Positions 9,142 to 18,546 of a DNA stretch of 64,000 bases are shown piece by piece. Made by a program: the position numbers and the translations under genes. The stretch is taken from contig NZ_PQBZ01000007.1 of assembly GCF_002964665.1 (NCBI RefSeq), positions 1-64,000 of the forward strand. The letters are read 5' to 3'. The number at the start of each line of letters is the position of its first letter. Within the stretch, counting starts at the first letter, position 1. This DNA comes from Pseudoalteromonas sp. T1lg23B (GTDB lineage: Bacteria; Pseudomonadota; Gammaproteobacteria; Enterobacterales; Alteromonadaceae). The notes under the pieces were generated by a model. That model ran no database searches and had not been told where the DNA came from. It saw only the letters and a program-made list of their open reading frames with translations.

Positions 9142-11933
9142 TAAAAGTTTACCTCTTCTTTTGGCGCATCCGCGGTGACTTTACCCAAACTCGCTAAAAT
9201 CATTAAAGTTGCACCAACAACAGTTATATAAACACCTAGGTCAAACACCAACGCACTTGCTAGTTCGATTTTTCCAACTATCGGTATATCAAAATAGTCA
9301 AACCAAGAGGTTAAGAATGGACGGCCAAAGAACCAACTGCCAACACCTGTCAGCAAGGCAATCGCAATGCCCGATGCAATGATTTTTCTATAATTGATTG
9401 TCAGGCGCTCAGCAATCCAATTTGAGCCATGAGCTATATACTGCAAAATAAATGCTATTGCAGTGATCAAGCCTGCGATAAAGCCCCCACCCGGTAAATT
9501 GTGTCCACGTAAGAAAATGTAGAACGAAACTAACAACGCTAATGGCAACAAACTTTGCGAGATACTGGCAAGCAACAACGGATAACGCTCTTTCGCCCAA
9601 GGACGACCCTCACTGTCACTAGCAGGCATAAACAAAGGTAGATTAATAAGCAACTTGTAAATACCCAATGCAGCAATCCCAAGCACGGTGATCTCACCCA
9701 AGGTGTCAAAGCCCCTAAAGTCAACAAGAATCACGTTAACCACATTAGTACCGCCACCACCAGTTTTAGCATTGGCAATGAAAAACTCTGAAATAGAATC
9801 GAGCGGTCTGGTGATCATGGCATAACAAATACTGCCTATTACAACACCTATCGCTGACGATATCCCAATATCTCGTAATACCCTAATTGAGCTTGATTCC
9901 TTGGGTGTTCTTTGTGGTAGGAAGAATAAAGCCAACATCAGCAAAATGATGGTTACCACTTCAACCGTTAACTGCGTCAACGCCAAGTCTGGAGCAGAGA
10001 AACGTGTAAACGCTACTGAAACCATCAAACCAACAACGGATACCATCAACAGCGATACCATTCGCACATGATGCCAGATCACAGTACCAATCGCGCCTAT
10101 CATCAATAAAGCCGCACCGATACCATTGTGCATATCTACTTCTGTGGGTTGTTTACCTCCCACAAGCTGCGCCATTTCAAACAATGGCCACCCGGCACTT
10201 ATCAGTACCACCAAAAACATCAGCATCAAGTAACGTTGCAAAGAGCCATTTTCAATAGCAGTAATCTTACGCTGGCTCCACTTAACTATGTTGTACACAC
10301 TGTTATCAAACACCTTTTTCGCATTTAGTGGTGGCAAAGATGCTTGGAATTGAAATAGATAACGGCGCTGAGTATAAATGAGCAAACCACCGCACACAGC
10401 AATACCACTCATCAGGAGAGGTAAGTTAAAGCCGTGCCACAATGCAACATGATATTCTGGCGCACTACCACCTAGTACGGCTGAGGATGCGACATTGAGA
10501 ATGCCATCAATGACGAGGTTAGGAAACATACCTACCAACAAACAAAGAGCCACTAATATTTCAATTGGAACTCGCATATAACGCGGCGGTTCATGAGGTT
10601 CTTTAGGCAAATCAATCGGATCACCGTTGAAAAATACATCATGTATAAATCTTGCTGAATAAGCGACTGAGAAAGCCCCTGCGACAGTTGCCAGTACAGG
10701 GATAAGCCAAGACATAGAGCCAAGTAATTGCTGATATAAAGTTTCAGCGAAGAACATTTCTTTAGATAAGAAACCATTTAGCAAAGGTACACCCGCCATA
10801 GCCGCGGCGGCTACCATGGCCAATGTCGCGGTATATGGCATATATCGCCACATACCATTAAGTTTACGCATATCTCGCGTACCTGTTTCATGGTCAATAA
10901 TACCCGTTGCCATAAACAACGACGCCTTGAAGGTTGCGTGATTAATAATATGGAAAATAGCCGCCACTGTTGCCAGCTCTGTATCTAACCCAAGCAGTAA
11001 AGTAATTAATCCCAAATGACTGATTGTTGAATAAGCAAGTAACCCCTTTAAGTCATGTTTAAACAGGGCCACGTAAGCTGCAAACAATAATGTTGTCAAT
11101 CCGGTCAAACCGACCATAACGAACCACAAGTCAGTACCAGCTAAAGCCGGATAAAAACGTGCCAGCAAAAAGATCCCTGCTTTCACCATCGTTGCCGAGT
11201 GTAAATAAGCACTCACAGGTGTCGGTGCAGCCATCGCATGGGGCAACCAAAAATGGAACGGGAACTGCGCAGACTTAGTAAACGCTCCCAGCAATACCAG
11301 AATCAACGCCACTTCATACAAACCATGCGCCTGAATAAGGGCTTTGCTTTGTAAAATCACATCTAAGTTATAACTGCCAACGATGTGGCCAAGTATCAGC
11401 AAACCTGCCAGTAATGCTAAACCACCACCACCAGTTACCGCCAACGCCATTCTTGCGCCTTTGCGCGCTTCAGATTTATGCCCCCAATAACTAATAAGCA
11501 AAAATGAACTTATGCTTGTCAGTTCCCAGAAAACCCATAGTTGTAACACATTGTTAGACGTAACAATGCCCAGCATCGCGGTCATAAACAACATGAGATA
11601 GGAAAATAGTTTTGGCATCGAATCTTTTTCGCTCAAGTAATAGCGAGCATAAAATATGACAAGAATACCTATGCCTAAAATCATAAATACAAACAGTAAA
11701 GCGAGCCCGTCAAGCCTAAAGGCAATTTCAAGCCCTAACAGAGGGATCCAAGCAATGCTTTCACGTAATACTTCCCCAGCAAACACCGCCGGTGAAATAT
11801 GTATCGTTAAAGCCAGTGCTATAAACGGCGTAATGAGTGTCAACGCAGTAGATTGGTTGCGTGACAACTTACCCGAAAATGATGAAAGAATACTGCCGAT
11901 AAAGGATAGCAAGGGTATCCAAAGCAAAGTCAT
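9141..11933 (-). CDS. mrpA: Na+/H+ antiporter subunit A fused to subunit B
   Basis: At 930 residues this covers both MrpA and MrpB. The first ~500 residues are a NuoL-like channel ([46 protein letters not shown] reads across it). A DUF4040-type block follows near 620-680 ([17 protein letters not shown]). The MnhB domain is near 790-915 ([13 protein letters not shown]). A fused A-B with C-G following defines group-2 Mrp operons of marine and alkaliphilic proteobacteria. It likely supports Na+ extrusion and pH homeostasis. AAGG lies 8 bases before the ATG. Confidence 0.95.
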   Translation of the reverse strand: MTLLWIPLLSFIGSILSSFSGKLSRNQSTALTLITPFIALALTIHISPAVFAGEVLRESIAWIPLLGLEIAFRLDGLALLFVFMILGIGILVIFYARYYLSEKDSMPKLFSYLMLFMTAMLGIVTSNNVLQLWVFWELTSISSFLLISYWGHKSEARKGARMALAVTGGGGLALLAGLLILGHIVGSYNLDVILQSKALIQAHGLYEVALILVLLGAFTKSAQFPFHFWLPHAMAAPTPVSAYLHSATMVKAGIFLLARFYPALAGTDLWFVMVGLTGLTTLLFAAYVALFKHDLKGLLAYSTISHLGLITLLLGLDTELATVAAIFHIINHATFKASLFMATGIIDHETGTRDMRKLNGMWRYMPYTATLAMVAAAAMAGVPLLNGFLSKEMFFAETLYQQLLGSMSWLIPVLATVAGAFSVAYSARFIHDVFFNGDPIDLPKEPHEPPRYMRVPIEILVALCLLVGMFPNLVIDGILNVASSAVLGGSAPEYHVALWHGFNLPLLMSGIAVCGGLLIYTQRRYLFQFQASLPPLNAKKVFDNSVYNIVKWSQRKITAIENGSLQRYLMLMFLVVLISAGWPLFEMAQLVGGKQPTEVDMHNGIGAALLMIGAIGTVIWHHVRMVSLLMVSVVGLMVSVAFTRFSAPDLALTQLTVEVVTIILLMLALFFLPQRTPKESSSIRVLRDIGISSAIGVVIGSICYAMITRPLDSISEFFIANAKTGGGGTNVVNVILVDFRGFDTLGEITVLGIAALGIYKLLINLPLFMPASDSEGRPWAKERYPLLLASISQSLLPLALLVSFYIFLRGHNLPGGGFIAGLITAIAFILQYIAHGSNWIAERLTINYRKIIASGIAIALLTGVGSWFFGRPFLTSWFDYFDIPIVGKIELASALVFDLGVYITVVGATLMILASLGKVTADAPKEEVNF

Positions 11934-12011
11934 AGATTAAACCTTTTTGTTTCAGTGTCGTAAATGCACGACCCACACTGAGTGCGTGTCCAACTTAGCA
12001 TGTTTTTAATA

Positions 12012-12040
12012 ATTCTAAATGGCACGCTTTGAGCACACAA
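12012..12040 (-). promoter_or_regulatory. Candidate promoter of the mrp operon
   Basis: The minus strand shows TTGTGT (12035-12040), a 17-bp spacer and TAGAAT (12012-12017), about 80 bp upstream of the mrpA start. The whole 11934-12212 gap has no gene. Sequence match only; the -35 is imperfect. Confidence 0.4.
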
Positions 12041-12212
12041 AACTTCCCCAGTTATACTGTATTAGTGTTTGAGTTGTCTATAGTTCCACACTCTAGCTGA
12101 TGATATTTTAGACAACTTTAACAAACAATTCAGATAATATTCATATCTATGTTTCACCTATGCCCTGAACTGTACTTATACATAAAGTCAACTGAGTGTC
12201 AGTAACTGTAGA

Positions 12213-13346
12213 CTACCGGCTTGAAAGTGTCTCCAATCGATAACGCTTTGAGTTAATAGCATTTTGCCACAAGGTGCGATAACTCTCAGATAACGGTAAT
12301 TCCTGATACTGCATAATGCTCCAGCTTTTACTTGGTTTATATGCTTGATGTGCACCATGTTGGCATGTTTCGCTAGCGTACCAATTTTTCGGAGGCGCGC
12401 TCTCGGTGACAATTAAATTAGGGGCCAACTGGCCACTTTGTTTACACAGCCATTGTGCTTTACTTGGTGCAATCGCATATTCATCCTCAAATCCACTAAA
12501 GTGCATTAATTCATGTAAAAAAACCTGATAATTGTGTTCCGCTGTCAGCGTCATCACCCCTTTGACTACATTCGCCATACCCGTTCGGGTCATGATAACC
12601 AAATAATCCACGTTAGTGAGCTGCTCGCGATAACGCGCTAACATGTTTTTTATATCGCACCGAGCATATCCGCTTGACGATTCTGCGCATGACATAACAT
12701 CGCCAACATAAAACACCTCTGACAGGCAATAGCTGTTTGGCATAGGTTCTGGTTGTTTTAAGTATTGTGTTCGGATCACGTCGAGTTTCGTCACCCCTGA
12801 ATAATGATCACTCAGCATCAGCACACGGTTTAGACATGTTGGAGCGAATTTCCAACCCAAGGAAAGCGTCATTAAGCCATATTCAGCCAGTACAGAGGAA
12901 GGTAGTTGCTCAGGTAGTACACCTTGCTCACTGGCCAGCAAAGTGTTTATCTTGTCTGTTAAACTAATCACTTTTGCCAGCCTACTCAGTTCCTCAAATG
13001 CTCGATGCTGCTCAAAGACCTGTTGTAAACGTCTGTGCTGCGCTTGTGAGACTTCTGCATAAGACTTTTGCCAGTACAAACGACTGACACTATAACGCTT
13101 GCTTTTTGCAAGCCGAATCGCCCATTCAAATTGCACTGCGGGGTCATTTAACTCCAGCATGGTACGAATCGTTGCGTCGGGTAAAGTCTCCAGCTTGATG
13201 CGGTGCTGTGCGAAAAAGTAGCTCTGAGGGTAAGCCGTCAAATAATCAGTACGAGCGTGCGAGTCTAACAACTGCGGATGATGATGGCTTTGCGACATTA
13301 TCAATATCACAAAGCCCAACAAGATAAACTTGCTAACTTGGCGCAT
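12213..13346 (-). CDS. Exported metallopeptidase-like protein downstream of nlpI
   Basis: The 377-residue product has an N-terminal hydrophobic segment (about 6-18) consistent with a signal peptide or anchor, a helical middle, and a zinc-peptidase signature HELMHFSGFEDEY at about 278-290. The HExxH followed by a DEY at this spacing recalls M64-type peptidases, and HExxHxxGxxD also fits other metzincin-like enzymes. I cannot name the family with confidence. Several cysteines in the second half fit a periplasmic protein. Its start overlaps the end of nlpI by 14 bp, so the two are probably translated together. Substrate unknown. Confidence 0.75.
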   Translation of the reverse strand: MRQVSKFILLGFVILIMSQSHHHPQLLDSHARTDYLTAYPQSYFFAQHRIKLETLPDATIRTMLELNDPAVQFEWAIRLAKSKRYSVSRLYWQKSYAEVSQAQHRRLQQVFEQHRAFEELSRLAKVISLTDKINTLLASEQGVLPEQLPSSVLAEYGLMTLSLGWKFAPTCLNRVLMLSDHYSGVTKLDVIRTQYLKQPEPMPNSYCLSEVFYVGDVMSCAESSSGYARCDIKNMLARYREQLTNVDYLVIMTRTGMANVVKGVMTLTAEHNYQVFLHELMHFSGFEDEYAIAPSKAQWLCKQSGQLAPNLIVTESAPPKNWYASETCQHGAHQAYKPSKSWSIMQYQELPLSESYRTLWQNAINSKRYRLETLSSR

Positions 13347-14211
13347 TACCAGCTAACAGGTCCAGTTCTAAGCGAGCATATTTATGCTCTACAAATTCGT
13401 AAACGTTGGTGGCAAGTGCCAGCTTAAAAAAGTCAATAGCAACCGCTTTCTTACCGCGTGACTGATAAAGCTTACCGAGATAGAAATAAGCTTCGCATAA
13501 TCGCTCAGCATATTCCTGCTGATTTGATATACCTTCACCCAACTGCTGTAAAAACTGTCCTTCGCTGATCTGTCCTAAATACAACTGAACAAGTTGGCTG
13601 GACCATTGCTGGGGGTCTAATGTAGTGCTATTTGAACGCAACTGCTCTTGTGCTTTTAATGGATCAACCTTCTCCTGAGCCAGATACAACCACATCATTC
13701 GATATGCATCTTCAGGCGCTCGCGCTAAAAATGTTGCGAAGTCTTGACTGGCTAAGGCAGGACGATCACCGTAATAAAGTGCAATACCACGATTAAGGTA
13801 ACCATACTCGTGCGAATCATCCAACTCTAGTAAGGTGTCAAACATGTCGTATGCTTGCCCATACTCTTGCAACAAAGTGTGATGAATACCGAGAAAGTTA
13901 TAGACCTCAGCCAAATCAGGTTTCATTTTCACCGCACGGTTAAAATCTATGCGTGCCAAGGTGGTTAACCCTAGGCTGTCATAAAGCATACCACGATTGT
14001 AAAACAGCTGAGCTCTTTGCTCTTGTTGTAAGTCACTGGCAAGTAAAAACTCCGAATAACGAGCAATAGCAAGTTCGTTACTAAAATTGGAGGCCAATGG
14101 AACGCTTAAGGGCACATTGATCACATGTTGTGCGCCTTTCTCGGGACTAGATTGACAGCCGAGCAACCCAATGACAAACAAGGGTAAAAAAAATATGGAT
14201 GTTAACTTCAT
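13333..14211 (-). CDS. nlpI: Lipoprotein NlpI (TPR adaptor)
   Basis: A 292-residue TPR lipoprotein with lipobox GLLGC (Cys19) and successive TPR helices (for example FYNRGMLYDSLGLTTLARIDFNRAV at 69-93 and AEVYNFLGIHHTLLQEYGQA after it). In E. coli NlpI sits in the outer membrane, binds the Prc protease and scaffolds murein hydrolases. Its position just downstream of pnp is the same as in E. coli. It is separated from pnp by a terminator and overlaps the following metallopeptidase-like gene. Confidence 0.93.
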   Translation of the reverse strand: MKLTSIFFLPLFVIGLLGCQSSPEKGAQHVINVPLSVPLASNFSNELAIARYSEFLLASDLQQEQRAQLFYNRGMLYDSLGLTTLARIDFNRAVKMKPDLAEVYNFLGIHHTLLQEYGQAYDMFDTLLELDDSHEYGYLNRGIALYYGDRPALASQDFATFLARAPEDAYRMMWLYLAQEKVDPLKAQEQLRSNSTTLDPQQWSSQLVQLYLGQISEGQFLQQLGEGISNQQEYAERLCEAYFYLGKLYQSRGKKAVAIDFFKLALATNVYEFVEHKYARLELDLLAGNAPS

Positions 14212-14264
14212 GTCCTTCCTCTAGTCGCTCTTAGAGCATATGTCGCGTAGCGGCCATTAAAACA

Positions 14265-14292
14265 TAAAAAAAGGGGGCATACAGCCCCCTTC
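14265..14292 (-). terminator. Terminator downstream of pnp
   Basis: The minus strand has an AAGGGGGC / GCCCCCTT stem with a 5-base loop and a run of T. It lies between the pnp stop (14322) and nlpI (14211), so nlpI either has its own promoter or depends on read-through. Confidence 0.85.
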
Positions 14293-14321
14293 CACTACTA
14301 TCTTGTTTTATTTACACAAAA

Positions 14322-16457
14322 TTACTCTGCAGGTGCTTCTGGCGCTTGCTCAGAAGGCAGCTCTGTTGTCTCTTGTGCTTCTTTAATGCTAAGACGTACG
14401 CGGCCCTGACGGTCCACTTCAAGTACTTTAACTTTAACTTCTTGGCCTACTGATAAGTGGTCAGCGACATTGTTAACGCGCTCAGCACTGATTTGTGAAA
14501 TGTGTACTAAACCATCTTTACCTGGTAATACATTTACAAACGCACCGAAGTCAACAATACGCACTACTTTACCGTTGTAGATAGTACCCACTTCAAGTTC
14601 TGCTGTAAGAGCTTCAATACGTGCAATCGCATCTTTTGCACTCAAGCCATCAGTTGCAGCGATCTTGATTGTGCCATCGTCTTCGATTTCAATCGTAGTG
14701 CCTGTTTCTTCAGTTAACTGACGAATTGTTGCGCCACCTTTACCGATTACTTCAGCAATCTTCTTAGGAGGAATGTTCATTGTGTAGATGCGCGGAGCAA
14801 ATTCAGAAAGCTCAGCAGATGGTGCAGAGATAGCTTCATCCATTACAGATAAGATATGCAAACGAGCTGCTTTAGCTTGTTTTAGTGCAATTTGCATGAT
14901 CTCTTTGTTGATACCTTCAATCTTGATATCCATCTGTAGGGCCGTAACACCTTGGCTAGTACCTGCTACTTTAAAGTCCATGTCACCTAAGTGATCTTCA
15001 TCACCTAGGATGTCAGAAAGAACTACAAAGTTTTCTTCTTCTTTCACAAGACCCATCGCGATACCCGCAACAGATGCTTTGATTGGTACACCCGCGTTCA
15101 TAAGTGCTAGCGACGTACCACACACAGAAGCCATAGACGATGAACCATTTGATTCTGTGATTTCAGACACAACACGAATCGAATACGGGAATTCTGCTAG
15201 CGTAGGAAGTACCGCCTGAACACCACGCTTAGCAAGGTTACCGTGACCGATTTCACGACGCTTTGGTGAACCAATGAAGCCTGTCTCACCAACACAGTAA
15301 GGAGGGAAGTTATAGTTCAGCATGAAGTGATGCTTGTGTGTACCTGTTAGGTCATCAATCATCTGTGAATCACGCTCAGTACCTAAGGTCGCAGTCACTA
15401 ACGCTTGTGTTTCACCACGTGTAAAGATAGCTGAACCGTGAGTACGTGGTAATACGCCAGTCATTACGTCCAACGCACGAACCATGTCTGGTTCACGACC
15501 ATCAATACGCTTTTCACCGGCAATGATGCGACCACGTACGATTTTCTTCTCTAATGAGCCAAACAGTTTACCCACTTCTTGAGTGTCTAACTCTTCGCCT
15601 TCAGCTAGTTCAGCTGTTAAAGCAGCAACAACCGCTTCTTTGGCTACTGAAAGAGCTTCTTTACGCGCTACTTTGTCAGTGATGCGATAAGCTTCACCTA
15701 CTTTCTCTGAAGCTAGTTCAGCAATTTTGTCTGCAAGTGAAACGTTCTTCTCTGGAGCAGCCCATTCCCAAGTAGGTTTGCCTGCTTGTGCTTTGAACTC
15801 TTCTACCGCTTTAATGATCGCTTGAGATTGTTCATGACCGTATACAACGGCGCCTAGCATTTCTTCTTCAGAAAGCACATCTGCTTCAGACTCAACCATA
15901 AGTACTGCGTTTTCAGTACCCGCTACAACTAAGTCTAATTTACTTTCTTCTAGCTCTTTAAGCGTTGGGTTCAATACATACTGGCCATCAATATAACCAA
16001 CACGCGCCGCACCAATTGGACCATTAAATGGAATACCAGAGATCGCTAGTGCCGCTGACGTACCAATCATCGCAACCATATCAGGTTGAATTTCTGGGTT
16101 AACAGAAACAACCGTTGCGATAACTTGTACTTCATTCACAAAACCATCAGGGAAAAGTGGACGAATTGGACGGTCGATTAAGCGAGCGATTAGCGTTTCG
16201 CCATCATTTGGACGACCTTCACGCTTTAAGAAACCACCAGGGATACGACCAGCAGCGTACATACGCTCCTGATAGTTAACAGTCAGTGGGAAAAAGTCTT
16301 GACCAGGTACCGCGTCACGCTTACCTACTACAGTTACAAGTACAGATGTATCACCAATGCTTGCAAGTACAGCGCCGTCAGCTTGACGAGCAATTGCACC
16401 TGTTTCTAGAGTCACAGTGTGTTGACCTAGTTGAAATTCTTTAATAATTGCTTGCAC
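14322..16457 (-). CDS. pnp: Polyribonucleotide nucleotidyltransferase (PNPase)
   Basis: A 3'-to-5' phosphorolytic exoribonuclease of the RNA degradosome. Two RNase PH domains (about 1-230 and 310-550) flank a helical linker, followed by a KH domain ([19 protein letters not shown] near 560-580) and an S1 domain ([11 protein letters not shown] near 645-655). At 711 residues it matches E. coli (711). The start is GTG at 16455-16457, preceded by AAGGAAA; longer frames run into the leader. It is likely autoregulated through the leader stem at 16500-16558. Confidence 0.97.
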   Translation of the reverse strand: MQAIIKEFQLGQHTVTLETGAIARQADGAVLASIGDTSVLVTVVGKRDAVPGQDFFPLTVNYQERMYAAGRIPGGFLKREGRPNDGETLIARLIDRPIRPLFPDGFVNEVQVIATVVSVNPEIQPDMVAMIGTSAALAISGIPFNGPIGAARVGYIDGQYVLNPTLKELEESKLDLVVAGTENAVLMVESEADVLSEEEMLGAVVYGHEQSQAIIKAVEEFKAQAGKPTWEWAAPEKNVSLADKIAELASEKVGEAYRITDKVARKEALSVAKEAVVAALTAELAEGEELDTQEVGKLFGSLEKKIVRGRIIAGEKRIDGREPDMVRALDVMTGVLPRTHGSAIFTRGETQALVTATLGTERDSQMIDDLTGTHKHHFMLNYNFPPYCVGETGFIGSPKRREIGHGNLAKRGVQAVLPTLAEFPYSIRVVSEITESNGSSSMASVCGTSLALMNAGVPIKASVAGIAMGLVKEEENFVVLSDILGDEDHLGDMDFKVAGTSQGVTALQMDIKIEGINKEIMQIALKQAKAARLHILSVMDEAISAPSAELSEFAPRIYTMNIPPKKIAEVIGKGGATIRQLTEETGTTIEIEDDGTIKIAATDGLSAKDAIARIEALTAELEVGTIYNGKVVRIVDFGAFVNVLPGKDGLVHISQISAERVNNVADHLSVGQEVKVKVLEVDRQGRVRLSIKEAQETTELPSEQAPEAPAE

Positions 16458-16499
16458 AAATATTTCCTTAATAAAAACAAATATAGACGCCAACAACTA

Positions 16500-16558
16500 C
16501 CAATTACAGTCTTAACCAGACTCAACAGTCTTTGAATCTGGTTAAGCACTACAATTGG
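16500..16558 (-). promoter_or_regulatory. Long stem-loop in pnp leader (probable RNase III site)
   Basis: CCAATT/AATTGG form an outer stem and CTTAACCAGA/TCTGGTTAAG a perfect 10-bp inner stem, with a partly paired internal loop and a loop of about 15 bases. It lies about 45 bases upstream of the pnp start. In E. coli the pnp leader folds into a comparable duplex that RNase III cleaves and PNPase then degrades, giving autoregulation. The same role is inferred here from position and structure. Confidence 0.7.
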
Positions 16559-16623
16559 CAAACGATGTCGGCGCAATTTCGGCCCTATGCCGAAGTGCCC
16601 TAGTATACTTGTACAGCGGCCAC

Positions 16624-16652
16624 AAAAAAAGGGGCTATTAAGCCCCTTTTTT
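16624..16652 (-). terminator. Terminator of rpsO
   Basis: AAAGGGGCT/AGCCCCTTT stem with a TAAT loop and a long T run on the minus strand. A second short hairpin (GTTGGC/GCCAAC, 16655-16673) sits just upstream of it. Together they separate rpsO from the pnp leader, as in the E. coli rpsO-pnp region where read-through and a second promoter both feed pnp. Confidence 0.85.
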
Positions 16653-16687
16653 GATGTTGGCCAAAAAGCCAACAAATAATCAAGCGA

Positions 16688-16957
16688 TTAGCGACGTAGG
16701 CCAAGCTCTTTGATTAGTGCAGAGTAACGATCAACGCTCTTACCTTTTAGGTAATCTAGTAAGTTACGACGTTGGCTAACTTTGCGAAGAAGACCACGAC
16801 GTGAGTGGAAATCATGCTTGTGGTTAGCAAAGTGACCTTGTAACTTGTTGATGTCAGCAGTAAGAAGTGCAACTTGTACTTCAGGTGAACCTGTGTCGCC
16901 TTCTGCACGTGCGAATTTTGCTACGATTTCTGCTTTTTCTTGGTTGCTTAGTGACAT
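16688..16957 (-). CDS. rpsO: 30S ribosomal protein S15
   Basis: 89 residues with the full S15 helical bundle that binds the 16S central domain ([19 protein letters not shown] at about 46-64, then the C-terminal [10 protein letters not shown]). Length is identical to E. coli. It lies between truB and pnp in the conserved order. Confidence 0.98.
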   Translation of the reverse strand: MSLSNQEKAEIVAKFARAEGDTGSPEVQVALLTADINKLQGHFANHKHDFHSRRGLLRKVSQRRNLLDYLKGKSVDRYSALIKELGLRR

Positions 16958-17029
16958 AATAACTCCAAAATAAATTTAAATTGTGCTTTAGCCGATCACT
17001 AATTCAGCCAAAGCGAGTAAGCGGCGCGC

Positions 17030-17060
17030 ATTGTAACAGCAATCCGCACCAGAAACTAGC
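17030..17060 (-). promoter_or_regulatory. Candidate rpsO promoter
   Basis: The minus strand has TACAAT (17030-17035) followed by a GC-rich discriminator GCGCGCC, about 75 bases before rpsO. The -35 region is poor (TAGTTT at 17-bp spacing). The discriminator suits a growth-rate-controlled ribosomal promoter. Confidence 0.35.
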
Positions 17061-17065
17061 AAAAC

Positions 17066-18001
17066 TTATTGATTGGTGGCAAGCGCTCTTTTTGCCTTAA
17101 GGTGACCATCTGCGTTGCGCTCACCAATACCAATAAACTGACCATCAGCAAGTACTTTAACAACCCCATCAGGTACATTTCCGCACACCACCACTTGACC
17201 ATGGCTAAAGGCGATACCTTGCTGGGCTGATATTTCTATCGCCGGCAAATCAACCAAAGCACTGTCCATAGGTAAGAGTAACTGATCGATATAAGTGGAA
17301 GGCTCAACACCTTCAGCTTTTGCTTGGTTAAGCTTTTCTTCCAACTGTTCAATCGTCACCATCTTTTCACTTGGATAGTGGCCTACTTTAGAGCGATGCA
17401 GCATGATGACATGCGCACCACAGCCAAGCTTTTCGCCTAAGTCATCAACAATGGTACGAATATACGTGCCTTTTGAGACATGGGCTGTCATTTGAATTTC
17501 TTCATTGTCAGCATCATACTCATCAAGTGTTAAGCTATACACATTGATTTTTCTGCATTTTCGTGGCACTTCAATGCCCTCTCGCGCATATTTATATAAG
17601 GGCTGTCCCTGATACTTAAGCGCAGAGTACATAGATGGGTATTGGTCAGACTCACCTAAAAAACTGTCAACAGCTGCTTGAATCGCGTCTTTATCAACAG
17701 TAACGGGACGTGTTTCTACCACTTCACCATCAGAGTCAGAAGTTGTTGTGCGTTCGCCAAGCTTAGCGCGTACCACATAAGTCTTGTCAGTATCCAATAA
17801 AAACTGTGTAAACTTGGTCGCCTCACCAAAGCAAATTGGTAACATACCTGTCGCTAATGGATCTAACGCACCTGTATGTCCCGCTTTTTGTGCGAAATAA
17901 ATACCTTTAGCTTGCTGTAATGCTTTATTTGAAGAAATCCCTTCGCGCTTGTGCAATAACACAATGCCATCAACCGAGCGACCTTTTGAACGCCTAGCCA
18001 T
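17066..18001 (-). CDS. truB: tRNA pseudouridine-55 synthase
   Basis: Converts U55 of the tRNA T-loop to pseudouridine. The catalytic aspartate is in GHTGALDPLATGMLP (about 38-52). RNA-binding segments KGTYIRTIVDDLG and a C-terminal PUA-like domain follow. At 311 residues it is the normal size. Its ATG overlaps the rbfA stop (TAATG). Confidence 0.97.
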   Translation of the reverse strand: MARRSKGRSVDGIVLLHKREGISSNKALQQAKGIYFAQKAGHTGALDPLATGMLPICFGEATKFTQFLLDTDKTYVVRAKLGERTTTSDSDGEVVETRPVTVDKDAIQAAVDSFLGESDQYPSMYSALKYQGQPLYKYAREGIEVPRKCRKINVYSLTLDEYDADNEEIQMTAHVSKGTYIRTIVDDLGEKLGCGAHVIMLHRSKVGHYPSEKMVTIEQLEEKLNQAKAEGVEPSTYIDQLLLPMDSALVDLPAIEISAQQGIAFSHGQVVVCGNVPDGVVKVLADGQFIGIGERNADGHLKAKRALATNQ

Positions 18002-18435
18002 TACTTTTGCTCGTTCTCGGAAGAATTATCGGAAGGACTCTCGGATGAATTCTCAGATGACTCTGAACCACGTTTCTCATTGTCTTTACGAATTACCGTA
18101 TCAACTAAATTAGAAATACGCATCCCCTCTAGCAATGAGTTATCCACCACAAAACGCAACTCAGGCATGATGCGTGCGCGAATTCGCTTACCTAATACTG
18201 AACGAATATAGCCCGTAGCATCATTTAGAATAGCAACACTTTGTTTAGTCTTATCTTCATCAGTAGTATTAAGTACCGTGATAAAGATTTTTGCATAAGA
18301 CAAATCCCTTGAAACCTCAACAGCCGATACCGTTACAAAGCCTAGACGGGGGTCTTTAATTTCACGTTGTAGAATGACCGCAATTTCTTTTTGAATCTGC
18401 TGAGCCACTCTGTCTGTGCGAGAAAATTCTCTCAT
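18001..18435 (-). CDS. rbfA: 30S ribosome-binding factor RbfA
   Basis: A small KH-fold protein that assists late 16S maturation and cold adaptation. Conserved text includes [30 protein letters not shown] and MPELRFVVD. The acidic Ser/Glu-rich tail after about 115 is species-specific. I start at the ATG giving MREFSR (18435), as in homologues; GTG codons three and two positions upstream are less likely. Confidence 0.96.
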   Translation of the reverse strand: MREFSRTDRVAQQIQKEIAVILQREIKDPRLGFVTVSAVEVSRDLSYAKIFITVLNTTDEDKTKQSVAILNDATGYIRSVLGKRIRARIMPELRFVVDNSLLEGMRISNLVDTVIRKDNEKRGSESSENSSESPSDNSSENEQK

Positions 18436-18500
18436 TTTCACCACTTATAAAATTAACTTATTGAAAAATAAAAATAAGTTTTATTTAAACACAATAGACA

Positions 18501-18524
18501 AAATGGGGGCTATTGCCCCCATTT
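18501..18524 (-). terminator. Hairpin between infB and rbfA
   Basis: The minus strand reads AAATGGGGGC-AATA-GCCCCCATTT, a strong stem with a weak T run (TTTTGTC). It lies inside the nusA-infB-rbfA operon. It may be a partial terminator or a processing/stability element rather than a full stop. Confidence 0.6.
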
Positions 18525-18546
18525 CAACCATTATATCGGCATTGAA

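Noticed and set aside
9141..11933. MrpA-MrpB fusion as a novelty
   Set aside because: The fusion is the known group-2 Mrp arrangement and the gene is complete.
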